A stretch of 13,548 nucleotides of DNA from Bifidobacteriaceae bacterium (lineage in GTDB: Bacteria; Actinomycetota; Actinomycetes; Actinomycetales; WQXJ01). The stretch is from contig JAITJY010000354.1 of NCBI GenBank assembly GCA_031278675.1, forward strand, positions 1 through 13,548. Reading direction: 5' to 3'. The translations under genes and the position numbers were made by a program. Shown here one piece after another: positions 7,890 to 13,548 of the stretch (the first letter of the stretch is position 1; the number at the start of each line of letters is the position of its first letter). Under the pieces are notes generated by a model. It had not been told where the DNA came from. It made no database searches and saw only the letters and a list, made by a program, of their open reading frames with translations.

Positions 7890-9253
7890 GCGGGGTGGAC
7901 AAGCTACGCCGACTGCACCAGTTGCTCGGCGAACCGGACGCAGATTGGCTGGTCAGGCGCGTGCGGCAGCGGCTTGAACGCGGCGCGGGCGCCGGTGGGG
8001 CGCCCCTTAGTGGGCGTGTGGCGCTGCGTTCACCAACCCACGACCAGCGGCTCGCCGTCCAGCGGCTGCTGGGTTCGCCGCCGCGCGCCGGCGGGACTTT
8101 GACGGTGGATTTGGGAGCGGTTGAGGCGGTGCTGCGTGGTGGTTTGTGGCCGGATGGTTTGGCCGATGCCGTCCAGCAGTTGAGCGGCCCCCTCACCGTG
8201 CGTCGCGCCGCCGCTCAGCGGCTAACGGCGGCTTGGGAAGCCGCTGCGGACGCTTTCGCTCCTGGCCTCGCGGCGCATCCTGGGCTGCGCCCTTGGTTTG
8301 AGTCGTGGCTGGCCGAGGGCGGCGCGAAGCGTGCCGCCCGCAGTGAGGCCCGGCGGCAGGGCCGCACCAAGCCGGACCCGGTTGAACTCGCCGGTCTTGC
8401 GGCTGACCTGCTCGGGGGTGCTGCCCGCGTGCTGGAGGCACTGCCGGCGCCGGGTCAACTGCGATCGGTCTTCGCGCGCCGCGTCCTGGGTGAGGCTCAC
8501 GCCTTGGACCGGGGCCGGCCGTTGGCTTCGATCCTGAACCGGGCGGTTGAGGCGTTGACCGGCTGTGCCGATTCCCGGCAGGCCTGGAGTCAGGTCGGGA
8601 TTCTGGCCTCAAGCCTGGCTTCGACGGTCCTGGCTCTGGGTGTGCCTGGCGGCGGTCTGGGCGCGCCAGAGGCGGTGGCGACCGCCGTGGCGCTGGAGCA
8701 GGCCCGCGCCGTGCCGATGCCTCTGGTCTTGACCCTGGACCAGGTGCGCAGCGGCGCAGTCCGTCCCCTCAGCCGGGCGGGCCCGGCTGTGGTGTTTGTC
8801 TGTGAGAACCCGTCGATCCTGGAGTCGGCAGCGACCGCCTTGCGCGCCGCAGGGCGCGCACCGCCCGCCACCGCTACCGCTGCGGCGGCCTGCCTGATCT
8901 GCGTGGCCGGCCAGCCGAGCCTGGCCGCCGTCGAACTCATTCAACTGGTCGCCTCCGCCGGGGCCACAGTCCGTTACCACGGTGATTTCGACTGGGCGGG
9001 TCTACAGATCGCAGTCAGCTTGAGCCGCTCCGTGGACTGGCAGCCGTGGCGGTTCGAAGCGGCTGACTACCTGGAGGCTTTGGCCCAGGCCGGATGCGGT
9101 CCGGACCCCGCTCGTCTGGGGCCAAACCCGACCGCCTCCCCCTGGGATCCAGCCCTGGCGGACGCCATGGCTCTGGAGGGAATCGCCCTCGAAGAAGAAG
9201 CAGTCGTGGCGAGACTCATCCAAGACGTCGAAGCGGCCTGGTGGTGCGGCTGA
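7886..9253 (+). CDS. jetD: Wadjet nuclease subunit JetD (DUF3323/DUF2399, TIGR02679)
   Basis: Last gene of the operon, 455 residues. JetD is the TOPRIM, topoisomerase VI A-like subunit that cuts the DNA trapped by the SMC complex. The N-terminal part corresponds to DUF3323, a less conserved arm region. The C-terminal part (about 290-455) is the DUF2399 TOPRIM domain. It contains VVFVCENPSIL with the metal-binding glutamate E307, and YHGDFDWAGLQIA with the acidic pair D367 and D369. These are the expected catalytic acids, so the nuclease looks active. It starts at GTG 7886, overlapping the jetC stop as GTGA, with GGGAGG (7876-7881) 4 nt upstream. The next in-frame GTG, at 7895, is spaced less well. 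An upstream in-frame ATG at 7724 lies inside jetC and is rejected. The stop is followed by a 57-bp gap to the next plus-strand gene. Confidence 0.94.
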   Translation: MSGVDKLRRLHQLLGEPDADWLVRRVRQRLERGAGAGGAPLSGRVALRSPTHDQRLAVQRLLGSPPRAGGTLTVDLGAVEAVLRGGLWPDGLADAVQQLSGPLTVRRAAAQRLTAAWEAAADAFAPGLAAHPGLRPWFESWLAEGGAKRAARSEARRQGRTKPDPVELAGLAADLLGGAARVLEALPAPGQLRSVFARRVLGEAHALDRGRPLASILNRAVEALTGCADSRQAWSQVGILASSLASTVLALGVPGGGLGAPEAVATAVALEQARAVPMPLVLTLDQVRSGAVRPLSRAGPAVVFVCENPSILESAATALRAAGRAPPATATAAAACLICVAGQPSLAAVELIQLVASAGATVRYHGDFDWAGLQIAVSLSRSVDWQPWRFEAADYLEALAQAGCGPDPARLGPNPTASPWDPALADAMALEGIALEEEAVVARLIQDVEAAWWCG

Positions 9254-9310
9254 CGGCACGGTCCAGCGAGGTGCGGAATAAGAACAGGCCGGGGCCGTGT
9301 TGAGGTACAA

Positions 9311-11293
9311 GTGAGACAGCACAGGCGATGGAGGTGGACCCACGGGCGCGGCCGTGCCGCAGTGGCGACTGCCGTCGGCGTGTTGCTGGTGACCGGTGCA
9401 GCACTGACCAGCCCAGCAGCGGCGGAGAACGCCCCCGATCCAACCCGGGTGGTGTTGACCGTCAATTCGACGGAATTCAACATGGACGGCGACTGCACCG
9501 GAAATGACGTCTGCACGCTAAAGCGGGCGATCGAAACGGCGAACGGGATCGCGTCCACCATTGACGTGCTGATCGAAGCGGATGTAGACGGCACAATCCT
9601 GTTCCCCACCGTAATTGACGAGGTCGCGGAGGTTGGCACTGTCTCGCCCTGGGACACGGGCGCGGTCTTCTGCGTGGAGCGGCCAATGGAAATAGACCTG
9701 GGCAACCGCCTGGGACTGGCCCCGGCAAGCGGGGACGCCCACACAAAGATAGCGACCATCGCAGCCCTGGCGGTGGACGCCCCCAACGTGGAACTGAAGA
9801 ACTTCAGCAATTGGTTCTCTTACCAGTCGGTGTTTGTCTTCTCGGCCAATTCGGACGGATCGTCCCTGACCGGAGGTGAATCCATCCAGAGTGCCAACAA
9901 CCACACCAACCGGCAGGTGGTGATCATGGCGGGCGCTCAGGATATAACGATCAGCCAGTACACCATGGGCCGCCAGGCCAGCGAAAAGGATTCCGGCGGG
10001 ATAGCACTGACCAAGTTTGGCACGGACCCAACCGGGGTGATTGAAAACATCACTATCTCGGATGTGATCATCGATAATGAAACCCTCAGCAGCGCCAAAT
10101 GTGATGTAGCCAGCGGTACGGGTTGTTCTTCCAACGGCTTATTTGTCACCAACAGCGTTGCGGTGAACGGGTTGACGCTCAAAAACTCCGAGTTTCGCAA
10201 CTTCTGGCGGACCTCCGGCACCGAGTCCGCGCCCCTTAATGCTGCATCCGCTGGAGCGCTGTCCAACTGGGAAGTGAAGGATAACAAGTTCACGGACACG
10301 CGAAGCGGAGCTTATGCCACTGTCGAACTGCCCGCAAACGCCACTCTCCCTGGCCCGTTCTATATTCGCGGTAACATTTTCGACAACCACATGTCGGTCG
10401 ACATCTACAGGCAAAATGGCGCCATCTATTTCCGGCGCTCCGAATCTGCTACTGAAACTGATAAGCAGACGGCATCGGGCTTGTATATCGAGGATAACTA
10501 TTTCGACGGCTACTCCCAAACTATCGACTTACTAAGCGCGGGCACGGTCAGTGTTCAGCGCAACACCTTCGGGGCCAAGACCAGCTCGGTTTCCAGCTCC
10601 ACTGAAAGCGACGATGATCCTTATGGCACGTCCGGCGAAGAAGGCGGGTCCTCGACGAATGTCATGGTCAACAATGACGGCCGTGGCTCCAATCGTGGCA
10701 TCAGAACCTGGTGGCCCAAGGCTGCCACCGTCGCCGATTGCCGTTTGTCGATTGACCTGCACGCGAGCGCAGCGAACGCCATTTTGCAGCCCACTGCGCC
10801 CGTCGACATCGACGTTTATTGGACCGCCGGGATCACGGCCGAGATTTACCTCGGCACATTGAAAGGGTTGGCAACGCCTGGCACCTATACGTTGGATGCG
10901 CTGCCACCCGCCGCCGGCCGCATCAGGGTCCAAACCCAGGGGACATCGCCCAGCGGCACCCAGCCGGAATCGTCGCAGTATTCACGGGTGGTGGCCGTGG
11001 GCGCGCCGGGGGCCTGCGAACCCGCCGTGGGTATCGAGTTGCAAGCGTGGACCGATGTGCCGACGGGCGTCACCAACTATGACGGGGTTATGGGATCGGG
11101 CGCAACCGAGGTGCCGGCTGGTGGTTCCGTCGAAGTCGGCGCCGAGGTCTGGTTCACCTACACCGTTACCAACACCGGCCAAACCCCGTTGCAGCAGGTC
11201 GTGGTGACGGATTCGGAGACGGCGGTCTGCGTGGTCACCGACCTTGCGCGCGGCCAAGCCACGGGTTGCGCCCGCCGCACGGTGATCGGCTAG
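9311..11293 (+). CDS. Secreted CSLREA/beta-helix protein with truncated DUF11-like end
   Basis: This 660-residue exported protein resembles actinobacterial surface proteins but has no assigned activity. A Sec signal peptide is clear: basic RQHRRWRW, hydrophobic core 17-31, and likely cleavage after AAA at 36-38. Residues 47-79 match the CSLREA motif in the variant form CTLKRAIETANG (68-79), with a second cysteine at 62. Residues of about 130-450 have the Ser/Thr/Asn-rich, short-strand pattern of a parallel beta-helix, for example IRGNIFDNH and IEDNYFDGY. A Ser/Glu/Asp/Gly-rich linker follows. From about 568 a DUF11-like module contains WFTYTVTNTGQTPLQQVVVTD, but it stops right after GCARRTVIG, short of its last strand. 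No LPXTG motif or C-terminal membrane anchor follows. The start is GTG 9311 with GAGG (9302-9305) 5 nt upstream. Codon use is less GC-biased than the neighbours, suggesting separate origin. It may be a complete secreted protein or a 3'-truncated remnant. Confidence 0.85.
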   Translation: MRQHRRWRWTHGRGRAAVATAVGVLLVTGAALTSPAAAENAPDPTRVVLTVNSTEFNMDGDCTGNDVCTLKRAIETANGIASTIDVLIEADVDGTILFPTVIDEVAEVGTVSPWDTGAVFCVERPMEIDLGNRLGLAPASGDAHTKIATIAALAVDAPNVELKNFSNWFSYQSVFVFSANSDGSSLTGGESIQSANNHTNRQVVIMAGAQDITISQYTMGRQASEKDSGGIALTKFGTDPTGVIENITISDVIIDNETLSSAKCDVASGTGCSSNGLFVTNSVAVNGLTLKNSEFRNFWRTSGTESAPLNAASAGALSNWEVKDNKFTDTRSGAYATVELPANATLPGPFYIRGNIFDNHMSVDIYRQNGAIYFRRSESATETDKQTASGLYIEDNYFDGYSQTIDLLSAGTVSVQRNTFGAKTSSVSSSTESDDDPYGTSGEEGGSSTNVMVNNDGRGSNRGIRTWWPKAATVADCRLSIDLHASAANAILQPTAPVDIDVYWTAGITAEIYLGTLKGLATPGTYTLDALPPAAGRIRVQTQGTSPSGTQPESSQYSRVVAVGAPGACEPAVGIELQAWTDVPTGVTNYDGVMGSGATEVPAGGSVEVGAEVWFTYTVTNTGQTPLQQVVVTDSETAVCVVTDLARGQATGCARRTVIG

Positions 11294-11463
11294 CCCCCGC
11301 CTGGCTATCTCGCGGACGGCCCCAGCAGGTAACCGATGGACGATGCCGTCCGCCCAAGACCCAGCCTCGCCCCCGTAGCAGCGCACTGACCTGCGCCGAC
11401 GCGTCGCCCAGCGGGCTAGCCGCACTATGTAGCCGAAACCTTTGCACCTGAGCGGAGCTTCGC
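11294..11463. other. Non-coding stretch with 9-bp inverted repeat
   Basis: No convincing gene lies here. The one clear structure is an inverted repeat with perfect 9-bp arms, GCGGACGGC (11312-11320) and GCCGTCCGC (11345-11353), separated by 24 nt. It lies 18 bp after the stop of the secreted-protein gene and could act as its terminator or as an mRNA 3' stem-loop, but no T-run follows. GCTTCGC at 11457-11463 is an inverted copy of GCGAAGC (11492-11498) inside the adjacent 57-bp repeat. Confidence 0.5.
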
Positions 11464-11577
11464 CTCCTCGGGGTCCCCGCAAAATCTTGGAGCGAAGCGG
11501 AAAGAGTTTGTGGGGTGGGGCTCCTCGGGGTCTCCGCAAAATCTTGGAGCGAAGCGGAGGGAGTTTGTGGGGTGGGG
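11464..11577. repeat. Two tandem copies of a 57-bp element
   Basis: Copy 1 is 11464-11520 and copy 2 is 11521-11577. They differ at three positions: C/T at unit position 13, and AA/GG in the GCGGAAAGAG / GCGGAGGGAG segment. Each unit contains GCAAAATCTTGGAGCGAAGC and ends in TTTGTGGGGTGGGG. Copy 2 can fold with CTCCGC (11532-11537) against GCGGAG (11554-11559). The array ends exactly at the recR stop codon (11578-11580), so it forms the recR 3' untranslated region and may serve as a terminator. The unit length is 19 codons, but no gene start or family is seen in it. Confidence 0.9.
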
Positions 11578-12171
11578 CTAGAAGGCGCGGCGCGCCTCAA
11601 GGGCGCGGGACAAGGTGACCTCGTCTGCATATTCAAGGTCGCCGCCCACAGGCAAGCCTGAGGCGAGCCGCGTGACCGGGACTTCGAGGGTGCGCAGGGC
11701 GCGGGCCAGGTATGTGGCGGTCGCTTCGCCTTCTATGTTGGGGTCAGTCGCGAGGATTACTTCACCGATCGGTTCGGCGCCGAGGCGCGCGAGTAACTCG
11801 CGGATGTGGAGTTGATCCGGCCCAATCCCCCCGATCGGGTCGATGGCTCCGCCCAGCACGTGATAAAGGCCACGGAACTCGCGGGTCCGTTCAACGGCGA
11901 TCACGTCTTTGGGTTCCTCCACCACGCACAGCAATGATTGGTCCCGGCGCGGGTCCTGGCAGATCCCGCACAGCGGGTCCTCCGAGATGTTGAAGCATCG
12001 CTCGCAGAAGCGCACGCGTTCTTTGACGGCACTGAGGGCAGCCGTCAGCCGCTGAACTTCCTCGGCGGGCGCGTTCAAGATGTAGAAGGCGATCCGGCTG
12101 GCTCCTTTGGGCCCAACTCCGGGAAGCATCCCCAGTTCATCGACCAACTCCTGAAGGGCTCCAGTGAACAC
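11578..12171 (-). CDS. recR: Recombination mediator protein RecR
   Basis: RecR, 197 residues, the normal full length. With RecO (and RecF) it loads RecA at single-strand gaps during recombinational repair. The order of features is standard: an N-terminal helix-hairpin-helix region with LPGVGPKGASRIAFYIL (16-32), and a four-cysteine zinc finger C56-x2-C59 ... C68-x2-C71. A TOPRIM domain follows, from LCVVEEPKDVIAVERT (81-96, with the conserved glutamates) through YHVLGGAIDPIGGIGPD (103-119) to ATDPNIEGEATA (141-152, with D143). The C-terminal SGLPVGGDLEYADEVTL (171-187) is diagnostic. The start codon is GTG at 12171, supported by homology to the usual start of RecR and by the TAGGGT box 6 nt upstream. 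In many Actinobacteria recR follows dnaX and ybaB; here it stands alone, with a divergent gene upstream. The stop abuts the 57-bp repeats. Confidence 0.98.
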   Translation of the reverse strand: MFTGALQELVDELGMLPGVGPKGASRIAFYILNAPAEEVQRLTAALSAVKERVRFCERCFNISEDPLCGICQDPRRDQSLLCVVEEPKDVIAVERTREFRGLYHVLGGAIDPIGGIGPDQLHIRELLARLGAEPIGEVILATDPNIEGEATATYLARALRTLEVPVTRLASGLPVGGDLEYADEVTLSRALEARRAF

Positions 12172-12262
12172 TCAGCCACCCTAGCGCCCGCGCCACCCCG
12201 GTGGCCGCATTGTTCGCGCAGGGCGCGGCGCGCCGCCTCGGCGGGTCAACAAGTCTGCGAAG
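12172..12262. other. Divergent intergenic region between recR and the PH-domain operon
   Basis: This 91-bp gap must hold the promoters of both directions. On the minus strand the recR -10 box is recognisable. On the plus strand no TANNNT box at a sensible distance from 12263 is visible. Two GC-rich symmetric elements lie here: CCACC-CC-GGTGG around 12193-12204, and the 12-bp palindrome GCGGCGCGCCGC at 12225-12236. Either could be an operator or a product of composition. Confidence 0.35.
12178..12183 (-). promoter_or_regulatory. -10 box (TAGGGT) for a leaderless recR mRNA
   Basis: On the minus strand TAGGGT (TANNNT) is followed by exactly 6 nt, GGCTGA, and then the recR GTG, so the predicted first transcribed base is the G of the start codon. 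No Shine-Dalgarno sequence is present. A clear -35 is not seen. Confidence 0.5.
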
Positions 12263-12982
12263 ATGGTGCACGTGAGCCCAACCTATCCCCCGCTTTGGTC
12301 GGGGCCCGGCGAAGGGCCGCAGCCGCCGACCGCAGACGCCGTGGACGATGCCGTGCCCGCACAGCCGGACGCACACGCCCTGGACGATGCCGGACCCGCA
12401 CAGCCGGCCGCACACGCCGTGGACGGTGCCGGGCCCGCACAGCCGACCGCCGCCGGGCGCGCTGCGCACGATCCCGCCGGGCGCCCCGCCGCATCGGGCG
12501 ACCCGCTGTTCGACCCATCGGACCTGCCGTGGAGCCGGGTCAGCCCAAAGCTGTCGGGGCTGTGGCAGGTCGCGGCGGCAATCGCGTTCGGGCCGGCCTC
12601 ACTTGCCGCGGCGGTGGCGCTGGTGGTGACGGGCGACATCGACCTCGGGGTGATACCGGCGATCTGCCTGGCCGGCTGGGCTTGGACGGCGTGGCTGATC
12701 CCGCGGCGGGTGCGGGCGATTGGCTACGTGGAACGCGAAACTGACCTGATTGTGCGCAAAGGTATCCTGTTTCGCACTTTGGCGGTGGTGCCGTACGGCA
12801 GGTTGCAGTACCTGGACGTGGGCGCCGGCCCGCTGTACCGCGCGTTTGGGCTGGCCAGACTGAAGCTAAACACTGCTGCCAATGGGCTGACGGCCATCTT
12901 GCCGGGTCTTGAGGCGGACGAGGCAGCGCGCCTGCGCGACCGGCTCGCCGAACTGGGTGACGCCCGGATGGCCGGGTTGTGA
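12263..12982 (+). CDS. PH domain-containing membrane protein (YdbS-like, bPH2)
   Basis: A 239-residue membrane protein with a bacterial PH (bPH2, formerly DUF304) domain, like Bacillus YdbS. Its molecular role is unknown; in Bacillus the ydbS-ydbT pair is associated with envelope stress and antimicrobial resistance. Residues 1-90 are a long Pro/Ala/Asp-rich, probably disordered cytoplasmic segment containing three 13-residue repeats (25-63). Two transmembrane helices follow (about 101-124 and 127-146), then the PH domain (about 154-233) with the typical VVPYGRLQYLDVGAGPLYRAFGLARLKL block (175-202). The start is uncertain: ATG 12263 has no good ribosome site, while the in-frame GTG at 12272 has GAAGATGG upstream. 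Its stop overlaps the next gene by GTGA, so the two are coupled. Most homologues I recall lack the repeat-bearing N-terminal extension, so a later start cannot be excluded. Confidence 0.87.
   Translation: MVHVSPTYPPLWSGPGEGPQPPTADAVDDAVPAQPDAHALDDAGPAQPAAHAVDGAGPAQPTAAGRAAHDPAGRPAASGDPLFDPSDLPWSRVSPKLSGLWQVAAAIAFGPASLAAAVALVVTGDIDLGVIPAICLAGWAWTAWLIPRRVRAIGYVERETDLIVRKGILFRTLAVVPYGRLQYLDVGAGPLYRAFGLARLKLNTAANGLTAILPGLEADEAARLRDRLAELGDARMAGL
12335..12451 (+). repeat. Three imperfect 39-bp tandem repeats in the YdbS-like gene
   Basis: Units lie at 12335-12373, 12374-12412 and 12413-12451. They encode DAVDDAVPAQPDA, HALDDAGPAQPAA and HAVDGAGPAQPTA. The shared CCCGCACAGCCG core makes the copies obvious. 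The unit is 13 codons, so copy-number change keeps the frame. The encoded region is probably a flexible, acidic Pro/Ala-rich cytoplasmic tail ahead of the first membrane helix. Confidence 0.88.
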
Positions 12983-13548
12983 GCCGCACCGCCAAGCCGC
13001 GCCGCCCGTCTGCGGTCGAAACCGACCAGGGCGGCGAGTGGAATCGTTTCCACCCCCTGACTCCCCTGCTCAAGACGTGGATTGGGTTCGCTGCGCTGGT
13101 CGCGTTGGCCATCAACGCGAGCGCCGATTATTGGGAATCGGTCCGCGATGTGGCCCGGCGAATCGATCTGGCTTGGCCGCTGGCCGCAATTGCGCTGGTG
13201 CTGGCAATGGTGTTCCTCGGGGCCTGGGCTGCGTGGCGCCGCGCCCGCTTCCGCGTCACGGATGATTCGATCCAACTGGTCAGTGGCCTGGTTTTCCGGG
13301 TGCGGCGGCACGTCCGCCTCGACCGGGTGCGGTCGGTTGACACGATCCACACGCTGGTCTCGCGCTTGTTTGGGTTGGTGGCGCTGAAGATCGAAGCGGC
13401 GGGCGGCGCCGATTCGGCCTTGTCGTTGGCGTTTTTCACCAAGCCCGATGCCGACCGCTGGCGCCGCGTCATCCTCTCCCGCGCGGCGCAGGTCCAGCCA
13501 GGCGCCGGGGCTCCGGCCAGGGCTGGGGCGGCGGTGGCGGGCGAGTCG
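12979..13548 (+). CDS. PH domain-containing membrane protein (YdbT-like), 5' part
   Basis: This open frame runs without a stop from GTG 12979 to the window edge (190 codons), so the gene is incomplete here. It resembles YdbT, the usual partner of YdbS: WNRFHPLTPLLKTW near residues 21-34, two membrane helices (about 29-50 and 64-86), then a bPH2 domain (about 91-165). That domain has FRVTDDSIQLVSGLVFR and the characteristic HVRLDRVRSVDTIHTLVSRL (111-130), followed by FGLVALKIEAAGG (131-143). YdbT proteins carry two or more such units, so more is expected to the right. An Ala/Gly-rich linker (172-190) begins at the edge. The start overlaps the upstream stop as GTGA, with GGATGG (12966-12971) 7 nt upstream. 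It was found by direct translation because it has no stop inside the window. Confidence 0.85.
   Translation, partial: MSRTAKPRRPSAVETDQGGEWNRFHPLTPLLKTWIGFAALVALAINASADYWESVRDVARRIDLAWPLAAIALVLAMVFLGAWAAWRRARFRVTDDSIQLVSGLVFRVRRHVRLDRVRSVDTIHTLVSRLFGLVALKIEAAGGADSALSLAFFTKPDADRWRRVILSRAAQVQPGAGAPARAGAAVAGES

Noticed and set aside
9254..9310. Secreted protein as a fifth member of the Jet operon
   Set aside because: It follows jetD on the same strand after only 57 bp, but it has its own ribosome site, an export signal and different codon use. No known Wadjet system includes such a protein.
11464..11577. CRISPR array
   Set aside because: The two units are directly adjacent with no spacers, there are only two copies, and no cas genes are present.
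11235..11636. Minus-strand open frame of 133 codons containing two 19-residue repeats
   Set aside because: It overlaps the 3' ends of recR and the secreted-protein gene, and the repeats simply mirror the 57-bp DNA element. It has no ribosome site and no recognisable protein.
12246..12518. Minus-strand frame with Arg/Pro/Val repeats
   Set aside because: It is the antisense image of the 39-bp repeats in the PH-domain gene, with Arg/Pro/Val-rich composition and no gene context.

Overview
The window comes from a chromosome of a GC-rich bacterium, most likely an actinobacterium. The evidence is a strong preference for G or C at third codon positions, frequent GTG starts, GTGA stop/start overlaps, TANNNT -10 boxes placed for leaderless mRNAs, and protein families (DUF2397, DUF2398, TIGR02680 and DUF2399 types) that are common in Actinobacteria. 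I cannot name the genus. No tRNA, rRNA, insertion sequence, integrase or CRISPR array is visible.

Layout, left to right. (1) A minus-strand DedA/VTT-family membrane protein (39-737), with a GC-palindrome hairpin at its stop codon. (2) On the plus strand, divergent from it, a complete four-gene Wadjet-type (JetABCD) plasmid-defence operon (896-9253). It encodes JetA (DUF2397, kleisin-like), JetB (DUF2398, KITE-like), JetC (a 1360-residue SMC-like ATPase, TIGR02680) and JetD (DUF3323/DUF2399 TOPRIM nuclease). Each junction is a 4-bp GTGA overlap, so the four products are almost certainly translationally coupled. (3) A secreted CSLREA/beta-helix protein (9311-11293) that breaks off inside a DUF11-like module and has no cell-wall anchor. 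Its base composition is more AT-rich than its surroundings. (4) A 284-bp non-coding stretch holding a 9-bp inverted repeat and two tandem copies of a 57-bp element. (5) recR on the minus strand (11578-12171), apparently leaderless. (6) Divergent from recR, a two-gene plus-strand operon of bacterial PH-domain membrane proteins (YdbS-like and YdbT-like). The second runs off the right edge.

How the genes work together. The Jet proteins are expected to form one SMC complex: JetC is the DNA-translocating motor, JetA and JetB bridge and regulate its heads, and JetD cuts the DNA. By analogy with studied Wadjet systems it would recognise and cleave small circular DNA such as plasmids. The catalytic motifs are all present, so the system looks intact. 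It is a recognisable system of known class rather than a new one. The less explained parts of the window are the Gly/Asp tract and tail on JetB, the truncated surface protein, the 57-bp repeats beside recR, and the 13-residue repeats at the N-terminus of the first PH-domain protein.
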